The notes under the pieces are model-generated. The model had not been told where the DNA came from and did no database searches. It saw nothing but the letters and a program-made list of their open reading frames with translations. Positions 43,077 to 51,237 of a stretch of 64,000 bases of DNA are shown piece by piece. The DNA is from Perspicuibacillus lycopersici. Its GTDB lineage: Bacteria; Bacillota; Bacilli; Bacillales; Caldibacillaceae. Every line of letters begins with the position of its first letter. The first letter of the stretch is position 1. Made by a program: the position numbers and the translations under genes. The stretch spans positions 1 to 64,000 of the forward strand of contig NZ_JAOUSF010000003.1 in the NCBI RefSeq assembly GCF_025660475.1, written 5' to 3'.

Positions 43077-44196
43077 ATTTAAGCAGCTCAATAGCCAAAT
43101 AGAACAAATGATTCCAACTTCGTTCACGGAGAAGGATAGGCAAGCGGTTCGAAGAAAAATACGTACCCTACCCTATAAAAGGAAAAAACAATATCTCATT
43201 CCAAAAACATTATCTATCCTAGTTTTTTCCTGCCTAATCATCATTGGCATACTATATATGAAGGAGCAATTATTTCCAGTTGAATGGAATAAGCAATCAG
43301 CCGGACCAAGTAACGATTCAGATAGAACAGAGCAAATCAATCCATATACAAAATTGATGAAGGAAGATAACATATTTCTAACGTTTGATGAGAAATCAAT
43401 TACAATTGGCGATACGATCGGTGCTTTTCAAGTAGTTGATATTACACATCAAGAGAAGGAAACTATTATTTCCTTTGAAGGACAAAGTATGATTACAGGA
43501 GATATTTTTACGACACAAAACAATTGTTGGTTCACGCCAAATCCAAAATCACTTGCAGACTTTCCGTTAGAGGAAGCTGATTTTGATAAAAATCTCTTGT
43601 TTACATTCGATGATATGAAAGCATTGCAATTAACATATAATCTTCCCCTTGAATTTACGGAAGCCGTCCAATCAATCCAAGATATTTCCGTAGATATTGC
43701 AGCCATTACGTATATCATTACCGCTGATCAAACAACTATAGAGTTGGGGATTACATCAAGGAATCAAAGAACATATGAAACGACAATTGAGCTTTCCGAA
43801 AAATTGCTGACAATATATGATCAGTATGCATCTTCTTATAATGATTCACTACTCAAAGGGCTATTACCTTTCGAAGTATTCCAGATTTATGCACACGCGC
43901 TATCATTAGAAGATGAAAAAGTAAAATATAGCTTGTTAATTAAAGGAGATGCTTACGGTACACCAGACGAAGAAACCTATTTTCATGATCCGTTCTGGGC
44001 ACCTACTCCGGAAATGAAAGAAAACGAGCAAAATTTTTATAAGCAATTAACAACACTAGATTCCTTTCGTGAAATTTACTTATCAAATACAGAAGTATTG
44101 ATTTCCTTTCCTAGTTTTGGAAATTTGGCACAGTTTCGATTAATCAAAGATACAGCACAAGATGTTTGGAAAATACCTTTAAATGCCATGCAATAA
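43066..44196 (+). CDS. probable membrane anti-sigma factor
   Basis: 376 aa from GTG 43066 (GAGGGG 6 nt upstream). A short basic cytoplasmic segment of about 45 residues is followed by one membrane helix (TLSILVFSCLIIIGILYM) and a large extracytoplasmic domain, mostly beta. The position immediately after, and overlapping, the ECF sigma gene is the standard arrangement for an anti-sigma factor. No zinc HxxxCxxC motif is present, so it is not a ZAS-type. The outer domain is the expected signal sensor. Confidence 0.8.
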   Translation: MKDEFKQLNSQIEQMIPTSFTEKDRQAVRRKIRTLPYKRKKQYLIPKTLSILVFSCLIIIGILYMKEQLFPVEWNKQSAGPSNDSDRTEQINPYTKLMKEDNIFLTFDEKSITIGDTIGAFQVVDITHQEKETIISFEGQSMITGDIFTTQNNCWFTPNPKSLADFPLEEADFDKNLLFTFDDMKALQLTYNLPLEFTEAVQSIQDISVDIAAITYIITADQTTIELGITSRNQRTYETTIELSEKLLTIYDQYASSYNDSLLKGLLPFEVFQIYAHALSLEDEKVKYSLLIKGDAYGTPDEETYFHDPFWAPTPEMKENEQNFYKQLTTLDSFREIYLSNTEVLISFPSFGNLAQFRLIKDTAQDVWKIPLNAMQ

Positions 44197-44201
44197 GGAA
44201 G

Positions 44202-44239
44202 AAAGCCCGTAATCCATATGAACAAGGATTCGGGCTTTT
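44202..44239. terminator. bidirectional terminator
   Basis: AAAGCCCG and AATCC pair with GGATT and CGGGCTTT, one mismatch between helices, T-rich on both sides of convergent genes. Confidence 0.8.
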
Positions 44240-44247
44240 CATTTAAA

Positions 44248-45414
44248 CTATAAATTTTTAAAGAACACGCGAACGACGTCCGCTCCACCAATAAATGTCC
44301 CAATCGAACTACCAAGATTTGATAAAATCACGATTAAAAGGATTCTAGTCACTTTGTTATTCCAAAAGCCTTTCACACTCGTAACATCCTCGGAAAGTCT
44401 TTCAAAATCACGTACACTTGGCTTTCGAATCCATGCTTGGACAATTCCAGCAAACCAGCCCGATGCCAGCACCGGATTCACAGAGGTGATTGGTGCTGCG
44501 ATAAATGCTGTTAGTATGGTTAAAGGATGTCCCATTGCAAGGGCTGCACCTATCGCAGAAAGGGAGCCGTGCCAAAGTATCCAGCTTAATGTTTGATGCA
44601 ATCCTGCACTAGGATTTGCCAAAAACGTATATAAAATTATCGCAAAAATAATGACTGGAATCGACCAACCTATTATTTTTGGCGCTTTTGATTTCGGCGG
44701 TATTTCCGTTAGCTTTTTCAAATCATGATTAACTTCAATTTGCTTCGTTATTCCTGGAACATGGGCTGCACCTAATACAGCTACAATTTTTTTACCAGGT
44801 GCAGTTTTAATTTTTTGCGCTAAATATTGATCCCGTTCATCAATTAAAGGTTTTTTCAAATCAGGAAAATAATCGGTGAATTCCTGAAGCATCGCATTTA
44901 TTGTATCTTTCGATTTCATTTTTTCGAGCTCTTCTTCAGTAATTTCCTCTTTACTAAAAATACTAGCAACAATTTGTGTAAGCAATGTTGATTTACCTTT
45001 AAAGCCTAAGTTTCCCCAAACACGTGCAAAAGTAGTTTGGATATTTCGATCTGCAAGGACAAGCTTTGCTCCTGCCTCTTTTGCAGATTCAATTCCTTGG
45101 ATCATTTCCTGTCCTGGATTAATATCAAATTGATTTGCCATCCGTTTTTGGAAGGAAGATAATGCTAGATTAATGAGAAGAAGTGTTGCTCGCTTTTCTT
45201 TAATTATTTTAAAAATGTCGGTATCCTTCCATTTATTTCCTTCTGTAATGGATTGATAGCGTTGTTGATCCAATTCAATACAAACAGCATCCGGCTGCTC
45301 CCGCTCTATTACTTCTTTTACGAGCTCCGCACTATTTTTGGAAACATGGGCAGTACCGATTAATATGTATTCTTTATCATTCAAATGAATTCTCGTAATA
45401 TTTTCTTCAGACAT
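44248..45414 (-). CDS. TraB/PrgY family membrane protein
   Basis: 388 aa. The N-terminal TraB (Tiki/GumN-like) domain has the metal-site motifs IGTAHVSKNS, CIELDQQRYQ and LGAAHVPGI. The C-terminal part (about residues 245-388) holds four membrane helices. Named after enterococcal TraB/PrgY, which shuts down a peptide pheromone; eukaryotic relatives are Wnt-cleaving metalloproteases. No pheromone or conjugation gene is nearby, so its role in this organism is unknown. Confidence 0.88.
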   Translation of the reverse strand: MSEENITRIHLNDKEYILIGTAHVSKNSAELVKEVIEREQPDAVCIELDQQRYQSITEGNKWKDTDIFKIIKEKRATLLLINLALSSFQKRMANQFDINPGQEMIQGIESAKEAGAKLVLADRNIQTTFARVWGNLGFKGKSTLLTQIVASIFSKEEITEEELEKMKSKDTINAMLQEFTDYFPDLKKPLIDERDQYLAQKIKTAPGKKIVAVLGAAHVPGITKQIEVNHDLKKLTEIPPKSKAPKIIGWSIPVIIFAIILYTFLANPSAGLHQTLSWILWHGSLSAIGAALAMGHPLTILTAFIAAPITSVNPVLASGWFAGIVQAWIRKPSVRDFERLSEDVTSVKGFWNNKVTRILLIVILSNLGSSIGTFIGGADVVRVFFKNL

Positions 45415-45477
45415 AAACTACCTTCCTTTTCCATGCTATCATGAGTTAACTTGTATTTATTCGTTGTTGATAAATAA

Positions 45478-45600
45478 AAAAACTGCTACGCAGACTGACG
45501 TAGAATTCCACAAGAAAGCGGAATGTATTCAGTATGCGGACTAATTACAAAAAGCAACAATATATACAAATACAGCCTATATTTTCCATTTGATTTCGAT
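45478..45600 (+). repeat. dispersed intergenic repeat, copy B
   Basis: GACGTAGAATTCC, then GTATTCAGTATG, AAAAAGCAACAA and ATACAAATACAGCCT: the same blocks in the same order as at 25,960-26,070. It lies in the 354-bp gap between the TraB and RsbR-like genes, which otherwise holds only a terminator. Confidence 0.5.
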
Positions 45601-45713
45601 TTATAAATATTTATATAATTCCATAATAAACTACATAATTGTAAAATAGAATTATTTTTTCATTTTTCTTCCCTCTTTGTCCTGTTAAACAACAAAAAAG
45701 AAAAAGAAAAACC

Positions 45714-45732
45714 CGATTCCGTAGAGGAATCG
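45714..45732 (-). terminator. intrinsic terminator after the RsbR-like gene
   Basis: CGATTCC/GGAATCG stem over GTAGA; on the minus strand followed by GGTTTTTCTTTTTC. Confidence 0.82.
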
Positions 45733-45769
45733 AGCCCATAAATGTGGTACATATTTTATTCAGTGCTCT

Positions 45770-46624
45770 CTATTTACTAGATAAGGAAGAATAAGCAAAT
45801 CCTGGTAATAAATACGTATGTAACGCTTGCTGTAATGTCCCTAATGTATGTGTCTGCGGGCTAAATTTAATGCCTAATTTCGTAATATTCTTTACTAAGT
45901 CCTTTCGGAATCCAGTAATCACTACCTTACAGCCCATTAACGAAATACTATCAATAATCTTCATTAATCCAAAGATTACATCCTCCTCCATGTCGGCAAT
46001 TCCAGAAAGATCCATAATCAACGTATCAATTCGAAGCTTCCCTATTTCAGATAATACCTTTTCTTCGATTATTTCCACTCGAAAGGAATCCATGGATCCA
46101 ATTAACGGTAAAATACAAATCGAAGGGTTGATTGGAATGATTGGTACAGAGAGATTTTCCACCAATTCCTTTTGTTTCGTAATCAATGTGTCCTTATATG
46201 TAGAATAATTAATAAAAAATGCATTTAAAAATACATCTACTCTCGTGTTTATTTGTTTTTCTAAACGAAAAAATTCTTCTTTTATATTTTTTTCGGTAAG
46301 TTCATCAAAATTTTTAATTAAATCCCATAAAGTTCTCCGGATTGCGTGTATCCATTCTAGCTTGAAGGACAACGGGATTGAATGGGTTGCCCAAGCAATA
46401 CCTTCTTGTTTTGCAAATGCTAGTAATTCTTGGTCAAGACCTTCAATAATATATCCAATTAATTTATGTGCATTATTTACTAAGTCGATATTTCCAATTC
46501 TTAATATTTCATCAATTTTGTCTCGAACATTGATTGCTTCGGATAATAATGTTTCTTCGAATTTCTCACTATTAATTTGGAAATATTTCTTTAATTTATC
46601 AGTCGAATTAGTATTAACTTCCAC
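45770..46624 (-). CDS. RsbR-like STAS-domain protein, phosphosites replaced
   Basis: 284 aa. An N-terminal non-haem globin-like RsbR domain (about residues 15-150) is followed by a C-terminal STAS domain (160-275) with LRIDTLIMDLSGIADM. RsbR paralogues form the stressosome that signals to sigma-B through RsbT phosphorylation of two STAS threonines. At those positions this protein has Glu214 (MEEDV instead of the usual D-T-x-V) and Asn246 (LVKNI), so normal phosphorylation is not possible. No rsbS or rsbT is nearby. It is an orphan with its own terminator. Confidence 0.82.
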   Translation of the reverse strand: MEVNTNSTDKLKKYFQINSEKFEETLLSEAINVRDKIDEILRIGNIDLVNNAHKLIGYIIEGLDQELLAFAKQEGIAWATHSIPLSFKLEWIHAIRRTLWDLIKNFDELTEKNIKEEFFRLEKQINTRVDVFLNAFFINYSTYKDTLITKQKELVENLSVPIIPINPSICILPLIGSMDSFRVEIIEEKVLSEIGKLRIDTLIMDLSGIADMEEDVIFGLMKIIDSISLMGCKVVITGFRKDLVKNITKLGIKFSPQTHTLGTLQQALHTYLLPGFAYSSLSSK

Positions 46625-46699
46625 TTTATATTTCCTCCCCCTTTAACAAACTCCTATAATTCCATTTTATACCCATTATTCGTTTATCGTAAACTAAAA

Positions 46700-46725
46700 T
46701 AAAGCGTTGAATCAACAACGCTTTA
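46700..46725 (-). terminator. intrinsic terminator after the GH18-SLH gene
   Basis: TAAAGCGTTG and CAACGCTTTA form a perfect 10-bp stem with a 6-base loop; TTTATTTTAG follows on the minus strand. Confidence 0.75.
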
Positions 46726-46759
46726 AATAAAAATTTCCTACCTACATGTAAATCTGAAA

Positions 46760-48553
46760 TTAACTTTCCAAAAAACTAGATGCTCGATTCATCATTGTCG
46801 CCATTTGGGCACGTGTTAATTCTCCGGTAGGTTGAAATTCATTTACTTTCATTCCTTTAACAATACCTAACTGATTCATCCGAACAATCGATTCCTTTGA
46901 CCAACGGTTAGCAGCAACATCTGTGAATGTGGATGCGCTCTTTCCTACATCCTCGGATATTGCCCCTTTTTCTACTAAAATCCGGTCCAATATTACAGCA
47001 AATTGTTCACGTGTCAATGGTTCATCCGGTGCAAACTTACCTTCTTCCACCCCTGCCATTAAACCGTATTGACGAACGGTTGCAATTTCTTTACTCGCCC
47101 AATGTGATGAATTGACATCCTGAAAGCCAGTAGTTGTACTCGTTACAGGATCCAGCTCTAATGCTCGCGCAATAATTACCGCTGCTTGTGCTCTCGTTAG
47201 TTTTTGTTCTGGACCAAATACATTGTTATCTACACCCACCATCCAGCCTTTATTATTGATTTCAATAATATCATTTTTTGCCCAATGGGTATTAATATCA
47301 CGAAATGGTGTTCCCTCTAGCCATAAATCATAGCTATTCCACATTGCGGGATTTTCTTGCCCTAACGCCCAACTACCAGTTCCCTTTAAATTATATTGAT
47401 GGACTAAATCAATTTTCGCTTGAATCGATCTTTCATCCTCATACCATACTGTATAATTTCCCGCCGTTAAATTTCGCGAGGATATCCGTGGCTTCGGGTC
47501 AGATTCCTTAATAGTAAATGTCGCTTTTACAGATTTTGATGCTTCATCATAGGTAATCTTTCCATTAAAATCTTTGACTAACGTCTCTGCTTCTTTTCTA
47601 GAAAGTCCATTACCTCCAACAGACTCTTGATCATTCCAATATCTTCCATAAAATGGCATACCCAGTACAATTTTATTTGGCGGTACTCCTTGATTAATTG
47701 CATATTGAATGCTTTTTTCTACCCAATTATAGCTAGCAACTGGCCCAGGATCTCCTCCATAATAGCTTTGATCATAAGCCATCACCATTAAATAATCACT
47801 GTACTCTGAAAGCTTTTTATAATCATAGGATCCATGCCATCCTTGTGTCCAACCATATGGATTTGCTGCAACTGCAACCGAAACCTCTTTATCGGCAGGA
47901 AGCTTTTCATTTATAAGTCTTACTAAATCTGTGTAATTTGCACGATCTACTTCAGTTACATTTTCTATATCAATATTCACACCGTCCAAATCATACTTGA
48001 TGATTGTATCGGCAATTTGAGTGGATAATAGTTCGCGATTTTGTAGCGCAGCCCTTCCGACATTGCGGTCCCAATGATTACTTAAAAACGGCGTAATCTT
48101 TACATTCCGTGCTTTCATTTCGTTAATAAACGTTGGACTAAATTGGTTTGATATATCTAATGTACCATCAGCATTGATATCAAAATAACTAGGCGACACA
48201 GTATCGACTGCCTTCTGTGTTTGATCCACAAAATTAATTTGCTGTGAAGTGGAGCCAAAAAATAAATAAGACATATTAAACTCCGCTGCCTCCACTTGTT
48301 TTGGAGAAATAGAGGGAAAAACTAATTGGGATAGTACCATCGAGCCAAGTAGAACTTTTATGGAATTAGCCTTTGTAGCTTTAAGATTTTTTTTGATATA
48401 CTCGCGAATATGCTTTTCAAAGCTTTTGCTTTTATTCGTTTCTGGTGTCCCTAATTCAGAAGAGAATTCTGTAAGTTGAGGATTAACATATAGTAAAATT
48501 GTTGTTTCGCCATTTTTTTCAATCACTTGATGATGAATAATGAGATTATCCAA
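46760..48553 (-). CDS. cell-surface glycosyl hydrolase family 18 protein with SLH domains
   Basis: 597 aa from TTG 48553 (AGGGGG 7 nt upstream); the ATG 48595 frame has no RBS. A 65-residue N-terminal basic/acidic segment precedes a signal-like helix (KVLLGSMVLSQLVFPSISP). The GH18 catalytic barrel then carries DGVNIDIEN (the DxxDxDxE motif with catalytic Glu) and YGRYWND. Three SLH repeats (from about residue 415) close the protein, so it should be anchored to secondary cell-wall polymer. It may act on peptidoglycan or chitin-like glycans; the substrate is not known. Confidence 0.88.
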   Translation of the reverse strand: MDNLIIHHQVIEKNGETTILLYVNPQLTEFSSELGTPETNKSKSFEKHIREYIKKNLKATKANSIKVLLGSMVLSQLVFPSISPKQVEAAEFNMSYLFFGSTSQQINFVDQTQKAVDTVSPSYFDINADGTLDISNQFSPTFINEMKARNVKITPFLSNHWDRNVGRAALQNRELLSTQIADTIIKYDLDGVNIDIENVTEVDRANYTDLVRLINEKLPADKEVSVAVAANPYGWTQGWHGSYDYKKLSEYSDYLMVMAYDQSYYGGDPGPVASYNWVEKSIQYAINQGVPPNKIVLGMPFYGRYWNDQESVGGNGLSRKEAETLVKDFNGKITYDEASKSVKATFTIKESDPKPRISSRNLTAGNYTVWYEDERSIQAKIDLVHQYNLKGTGSWALGQENPAMWNSYDLWLEGTPFRDINTHWAKNDIIEINNKGWMVGVDNNVFGPEQKLTRAQAAVIIARALELDPVTSTTTGFQDVNSSHWASKEIATVRQYGLMAGVEEGKFAPDEPLTREQFAVILDRILVEKGAISEDVGKSASTFTDVAANRWSKESIVRMNQLGIVKGMKVNEFQPTGELTRAQMATMMNRASSFLES

Positions 48554-48854
48554 TGAAACGCCCCCTGTTAACTTTTCGAATCGTTCACACTCCATTGTTT
48601 CTCAGCCACTATATATTTCTTTGTCCAAATATACTTTTCCTATTTTTTATACTGTCATAGTTTAGTGCTTAAAATGAATTTCATACATAAAATCACAAAA
48701 TCCCACACCACTATCATCCAATCAACAATAAAAGACAAAATTTTCTTTTCAATGGAAAAATGTCCTAATCACATAGGAGAAAAAAGAATATAGTATAGCA
48801 AAATTAACATTCTCCATTTCAATGGTCAAATATTCAGAAAGGAGGAATTTTACC

Positions 48855-49073
48855 ATGTTTTATTTCAATGGCAGACCACCAAGAAGACAACCATATTCAC
48901 CATTTAACAGCCGCTCCCAGCATCCTACGGCGACACCTTTCATTAGTTTTTTCAAAAACGAGGATGGTCAATGGGACATTGATAAAATTACCAAATCAAT
49001 AAATCAAGCGAATAAGCTTGTTGGAGAATTAAATCCATTAATCAAGCAATTTTCATCCTTTATTAAAAAATAA
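48855..49073 (+). CDS. YppG-like small protein
   Basis: 72 aa from ATG 48855 (AAAGGAGG 9 nt upstream). The first 30 residues are rich in Arg, Pro, Tyr and Phe (FNGRPPRRQPYSPFNSRSQ). The C-terminal half is helical (KITKSINQANKLVGELNPLI). The layout fits the YppG family found in Bacillus and linked to spores. It starts a run of three plus-strand small genes of spore type. Confidence 0.75.
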   Translation: MFYFNGRPPRRQPYSPFNSRSQHPTATPFISFFKNEDGQWDIDKITKSINQANKLVGELNPLIKQFSSFIKK

Positions 49074-49229
49074 TTGGTTCGGTTGAATTTAACATCACCA
49101 AAAAAACTCTCCTATATTGGGCATTTGTCATTTTTTTTAAAGAATCTTATCAAAATTGGGATAATGTCCATCCCAATTTTGTTCTTTCTTCATATAGTAA
49201 TAACAAATGACCTAGGAGGTGTTTTTCTA

Positions 49230-49325
49230 GTGAGTGGAGTAGGCATTGGACACGGCGGAGGATTTGCTCTAATTGTTGTATTGTTTATCCTTTTAATTAT
49301 TGTTGGAGCAGCCTTTGTTTGGTAA
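49230..49325 (+). CDS. YjcZ-family small sporulation protein
   Basis: 31 aa, GTG start with AGGAGG 10 nt upstream. The whole sequence is the YjcZ signature: a Gly-rich [14 protein letters not shown] followed by one hydrophobic helix VVLFILLIIVGAAFVW. Such peptides accumulate during sporulation in Bacillus. A longer frame reaching back to 49074 is not supported. Confidence 0.9.
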   Translation: MSGVGIGHGGGFALIVVLFILLIIVGAAFVW

Positions 49326-49360
49326 TTTGTGAATTAAATATATAGAAGGAGGAATGTTTA

Positions 49361-49513
49361 ATGAGCTGTGGTCATGGATGTGGATATGGTTATCCTAGCT
49401 ATGGATATGGATATGGAGCACCAGTTGCTGGTGGATTTGCAGGTGGAAGCGCATTTGTATTAATTGTGGTGTTATTCATCCTGTTAATCATCGTTGGAGC
49501 TTCTTGGCTCTAA
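49361..49513 (+). CDS. YjcZ-family small sporulation protein, longer form
   Basis: 50 aa, GAAGGAGG 8 nt before the ATG. A Gly-Tyr-rich N terminus with two Cys (MSCGHGCGYGYPSYGYGYG) precedes the same hydrophobic helix as the previous gene ([19 protein letters not shown]). It lies 35 bp after the 31-aa paralogue, so the two are probably cotranscribed. Confidence 0.9.
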   Translation: MSCGHGCGYGYPSYGYGYGAPVAGGFAGGSAFVLIVVLFILLIIVGASWL

Positions 49514-49593
49514 TAAAAACGAATAAACAATATGAACAAATGAAAATTCGAGATACAGTTCTCGACTGAACAAAATGTATGAATTGTACAATT

Positions 49594-49615
49594 GGCTGCC
49601 GAAAAACCGGCAGCC
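49594..49615 (+). terminator. intrinsic terminator of the YjcZ pair
   Basis: GGCTGCCG pairs with CGGCAGCC over AAAAAC; TTAATTTTTTT follows. Confidence 0.88.
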
Positions 49616-49648
49616 TTAATTTTTTTCTAATAAATTGTGACAAAATAA

Positions 49649-49675
49649 AAGATCCTCAAATGTACTGAGGATCTT
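49649..49675 (-). terminator. terminator of the minus-strand YjcZ gene
   Basis: AAGATCCTCA pairs with TGAGGATCTT; on the minus strand TTTTATTTTG follows. Confidence 0.75.
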
Positions 49676-49686
49676 AAATCATTTTT

Positions 49687-49788
49687 TTAATATAATCCGC
49701 CACCAATATACGAAGCTCCTACAATAACAAGTAGGATAAACAATACAACAATCAATGCAAAACCTCCACCATATCCTGCACCGCTCAT
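49687..49788 (-). CDS. YjcZ-family small sporulation protein, minus strand
   Basis: 33 aa, GGAGG 8 nt before the ATG (GTGTTTCT spacer). [20 protein letters not shown] and the ending [11 protein letters not shown] follow the family pattern. It is the third family member within 560 bp and is convergent with the other two. Confidence 0.9.
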   Translation of the reverse strand: MSGAGYGGGFALIVVLFILLVIVGASYIGGGLY

Positions 49789-49800
49789 AGAAACACCTCC

Positions 49801-50080
49801 AATCGTTATTCCTTAATAGTATATGAGTTCTCCTCTAGAGCGTATGGACATTCACCCATTTCTATAAAAATTGGGTGCGAATTGTTTGTTGAAAAAGAAA
49901 TAACTTACGGAGCTAAAAATATCTGTTAAAGTAATAAATAATGGTATTTCAAAAATGATGAAGTTTTTTGAACAGGCTGTATTCTTCCTATTTATGATTA
50001 TTTAATGTGCTAGGAAATGGATAGCCTCTACTGTGAAATACAACTATTAAAACTGCTACACATGATCCTTAAAATAATTT
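49801..50080. other. intergenic region, no gene seen
   Basis: No coding frame, repeat or clear promoter could be supported between the YjcZ gene and the acetyltransferase. Confidence 0.5.
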
Positions 50081-50097
50081 ATGGAGGTGGAAGTTAA

Positions 50098-50676
50098 ATG
50101 GATTTCCCAGTACTCGAAACAGAGAGATTAAGATTAGTAGAAATTGGCAAGGAGCATACTGAATCCTATTTTTCTATCCTTTCTAGAGAGGATGTAACAA
50201 AATATTATGGTATGGATAGTTTAATGAGCCTTGAAGATGCAGCTAAAATTATTGCATCCTTTGCTGCCAATTTCAATTGTGAGAGAAGCATTCGTTGGGG
50301 TATTGTTTTAAAAGAAAACGATGAATTCATCGGAACGCTTGGCTTAAATAATTTAAATAAGTGGAGCAAAAAAGCCGAAATCGGCTACGAAATACACCCC
50401 CACTATTGGCGAAAAGGTTATACATCAGAAGCAGTAAAAGCAGTTTTAGCCTATGCTTTTGAGGAATTATTATTATTCCGAGTTGGTGCAGTAACATTTC
50501 CTGCAAATGATTCATCCAATAATTTATTAAAGAAACTTGGGTTCCAACGTGAAGGTTATTTACGTGGTTACCTATATCAAAATCAACAATCCTATGATGC
50601 TTTTATTTTTTCTTTATTAGCAACAGAATGGACCAAACGTAAACTATCGATAATGCCCATTCGTTCCAGAAATTAA
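50098..50676 (+). CDS. RimJ/RimL-type GNAT acetyltransferase
   Basis: 192 aa, GGAGG followed by TGGAAGTTAA then ATG. It carries the Acetyltransf_3 pattern FPVLETERLRLVEI at the start, GYEIHPHYWRKGYTSEAVKA as motif A, and ANDSSNNLLKKLGFQREG near the end. Relatives acetylate ribosomal protein N-termini or small amines; the substrate here is unknown. It resembles Bacillus YoaA. It is monocistronic. Confidence 0.85.
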   Translation: MDFPVLETERLRLVEIGKEHTESYFSILSREDVTKYYGMDSLMSLEDAAKIIASFAANFNCERSIRWGIVLKENDEFIGTLGLNNLNKWSKKAEIGYEIHPHYWRKGYTSEAVKAVLAYAFEELLLFRVGAVTFPANDSSNNLLKKLGFQREGYLRGYLYQNQQSYDAFIFSLLATEWTKRKLSIMPIRSRN

Positions 50677-51130
50677 CGATTACATAAAAAAGCATGTTTA
50701 TCCCGTTGCCTTTTGTGGTAAATTTACAATAGCCTCGGGATATTTTTTCGGCATATTTGCATTCTATACCATCTTTTGTTACCATAAGAAACTATAGGAG
50801 GTGAACAATCTAAAAATCTAGAATTCTCAAAATTATGCATGCTTTTCGGTTAGTTAAGCTAATAGAAGGAATTATTTTTCCTACTATCACAATGTCTTCT
50901 TTGCAAGAAGAAGGAGTTACTCCCATTAAAGGACAATATTCATAATCACTGATCACACTAATACTGCTCAGGGCTCGCAAGGTATTCGCAGCTTGTGAAC
51001 AGTCCATAGTGAAGAGACGTCATGATTGTGGTATTACGAAAAATAATTATGTGCTTAACATTTAAAAACCACTGTACCTACACACCTCGTGATAGGTCTA
51101 TCCTTTTTTCCCTTCATACTTTCGAAACTG
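50677..51130. other. intergenic region upstream of the BCCT gene
   Basis: No convincing gene. A 65-codon minus-strand frame (50810-51007) has no ribosome binding site. A 36-codon plus-strand frame starting near 50834 lies too far (over 30 nt) from the AGGAGG at 50798. Either could be a decayed gene remnant. Confidence 0.4.
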
Positions 51131-51179
51131 TATATAGATAGTCGACCCGTTCGGTTCTTTAAGCTTCGTCATCTATATA
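51131..51179 (+). promoter_or_regulatory. leader hairpin upstream of the BCCT transporter
   Basis: TATATAGAT and ATCTATATA form a 9-bp outer stem. A T-rich tail (CATTCTTTTTTC) follows about 9 nt later, 59 nt before the gene start. It could be an attenuator, but no ligand class is recognisable. Confidence 0.35.
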
Positions 51180-51237
51180 GCTTACATTCTTTTTTCAATA
51201 CTGCGAAAACAAACAAACACACGGAAAGGAAGAGTTG

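Noticed and set aside
50810..51007. 65-codon minus-strand frame upstream of the BCCT gene
   Set aside because: No ribosome binding site, unusual composition and no recognised family. It may be a decayed remnant but cannot be supported as a gene.
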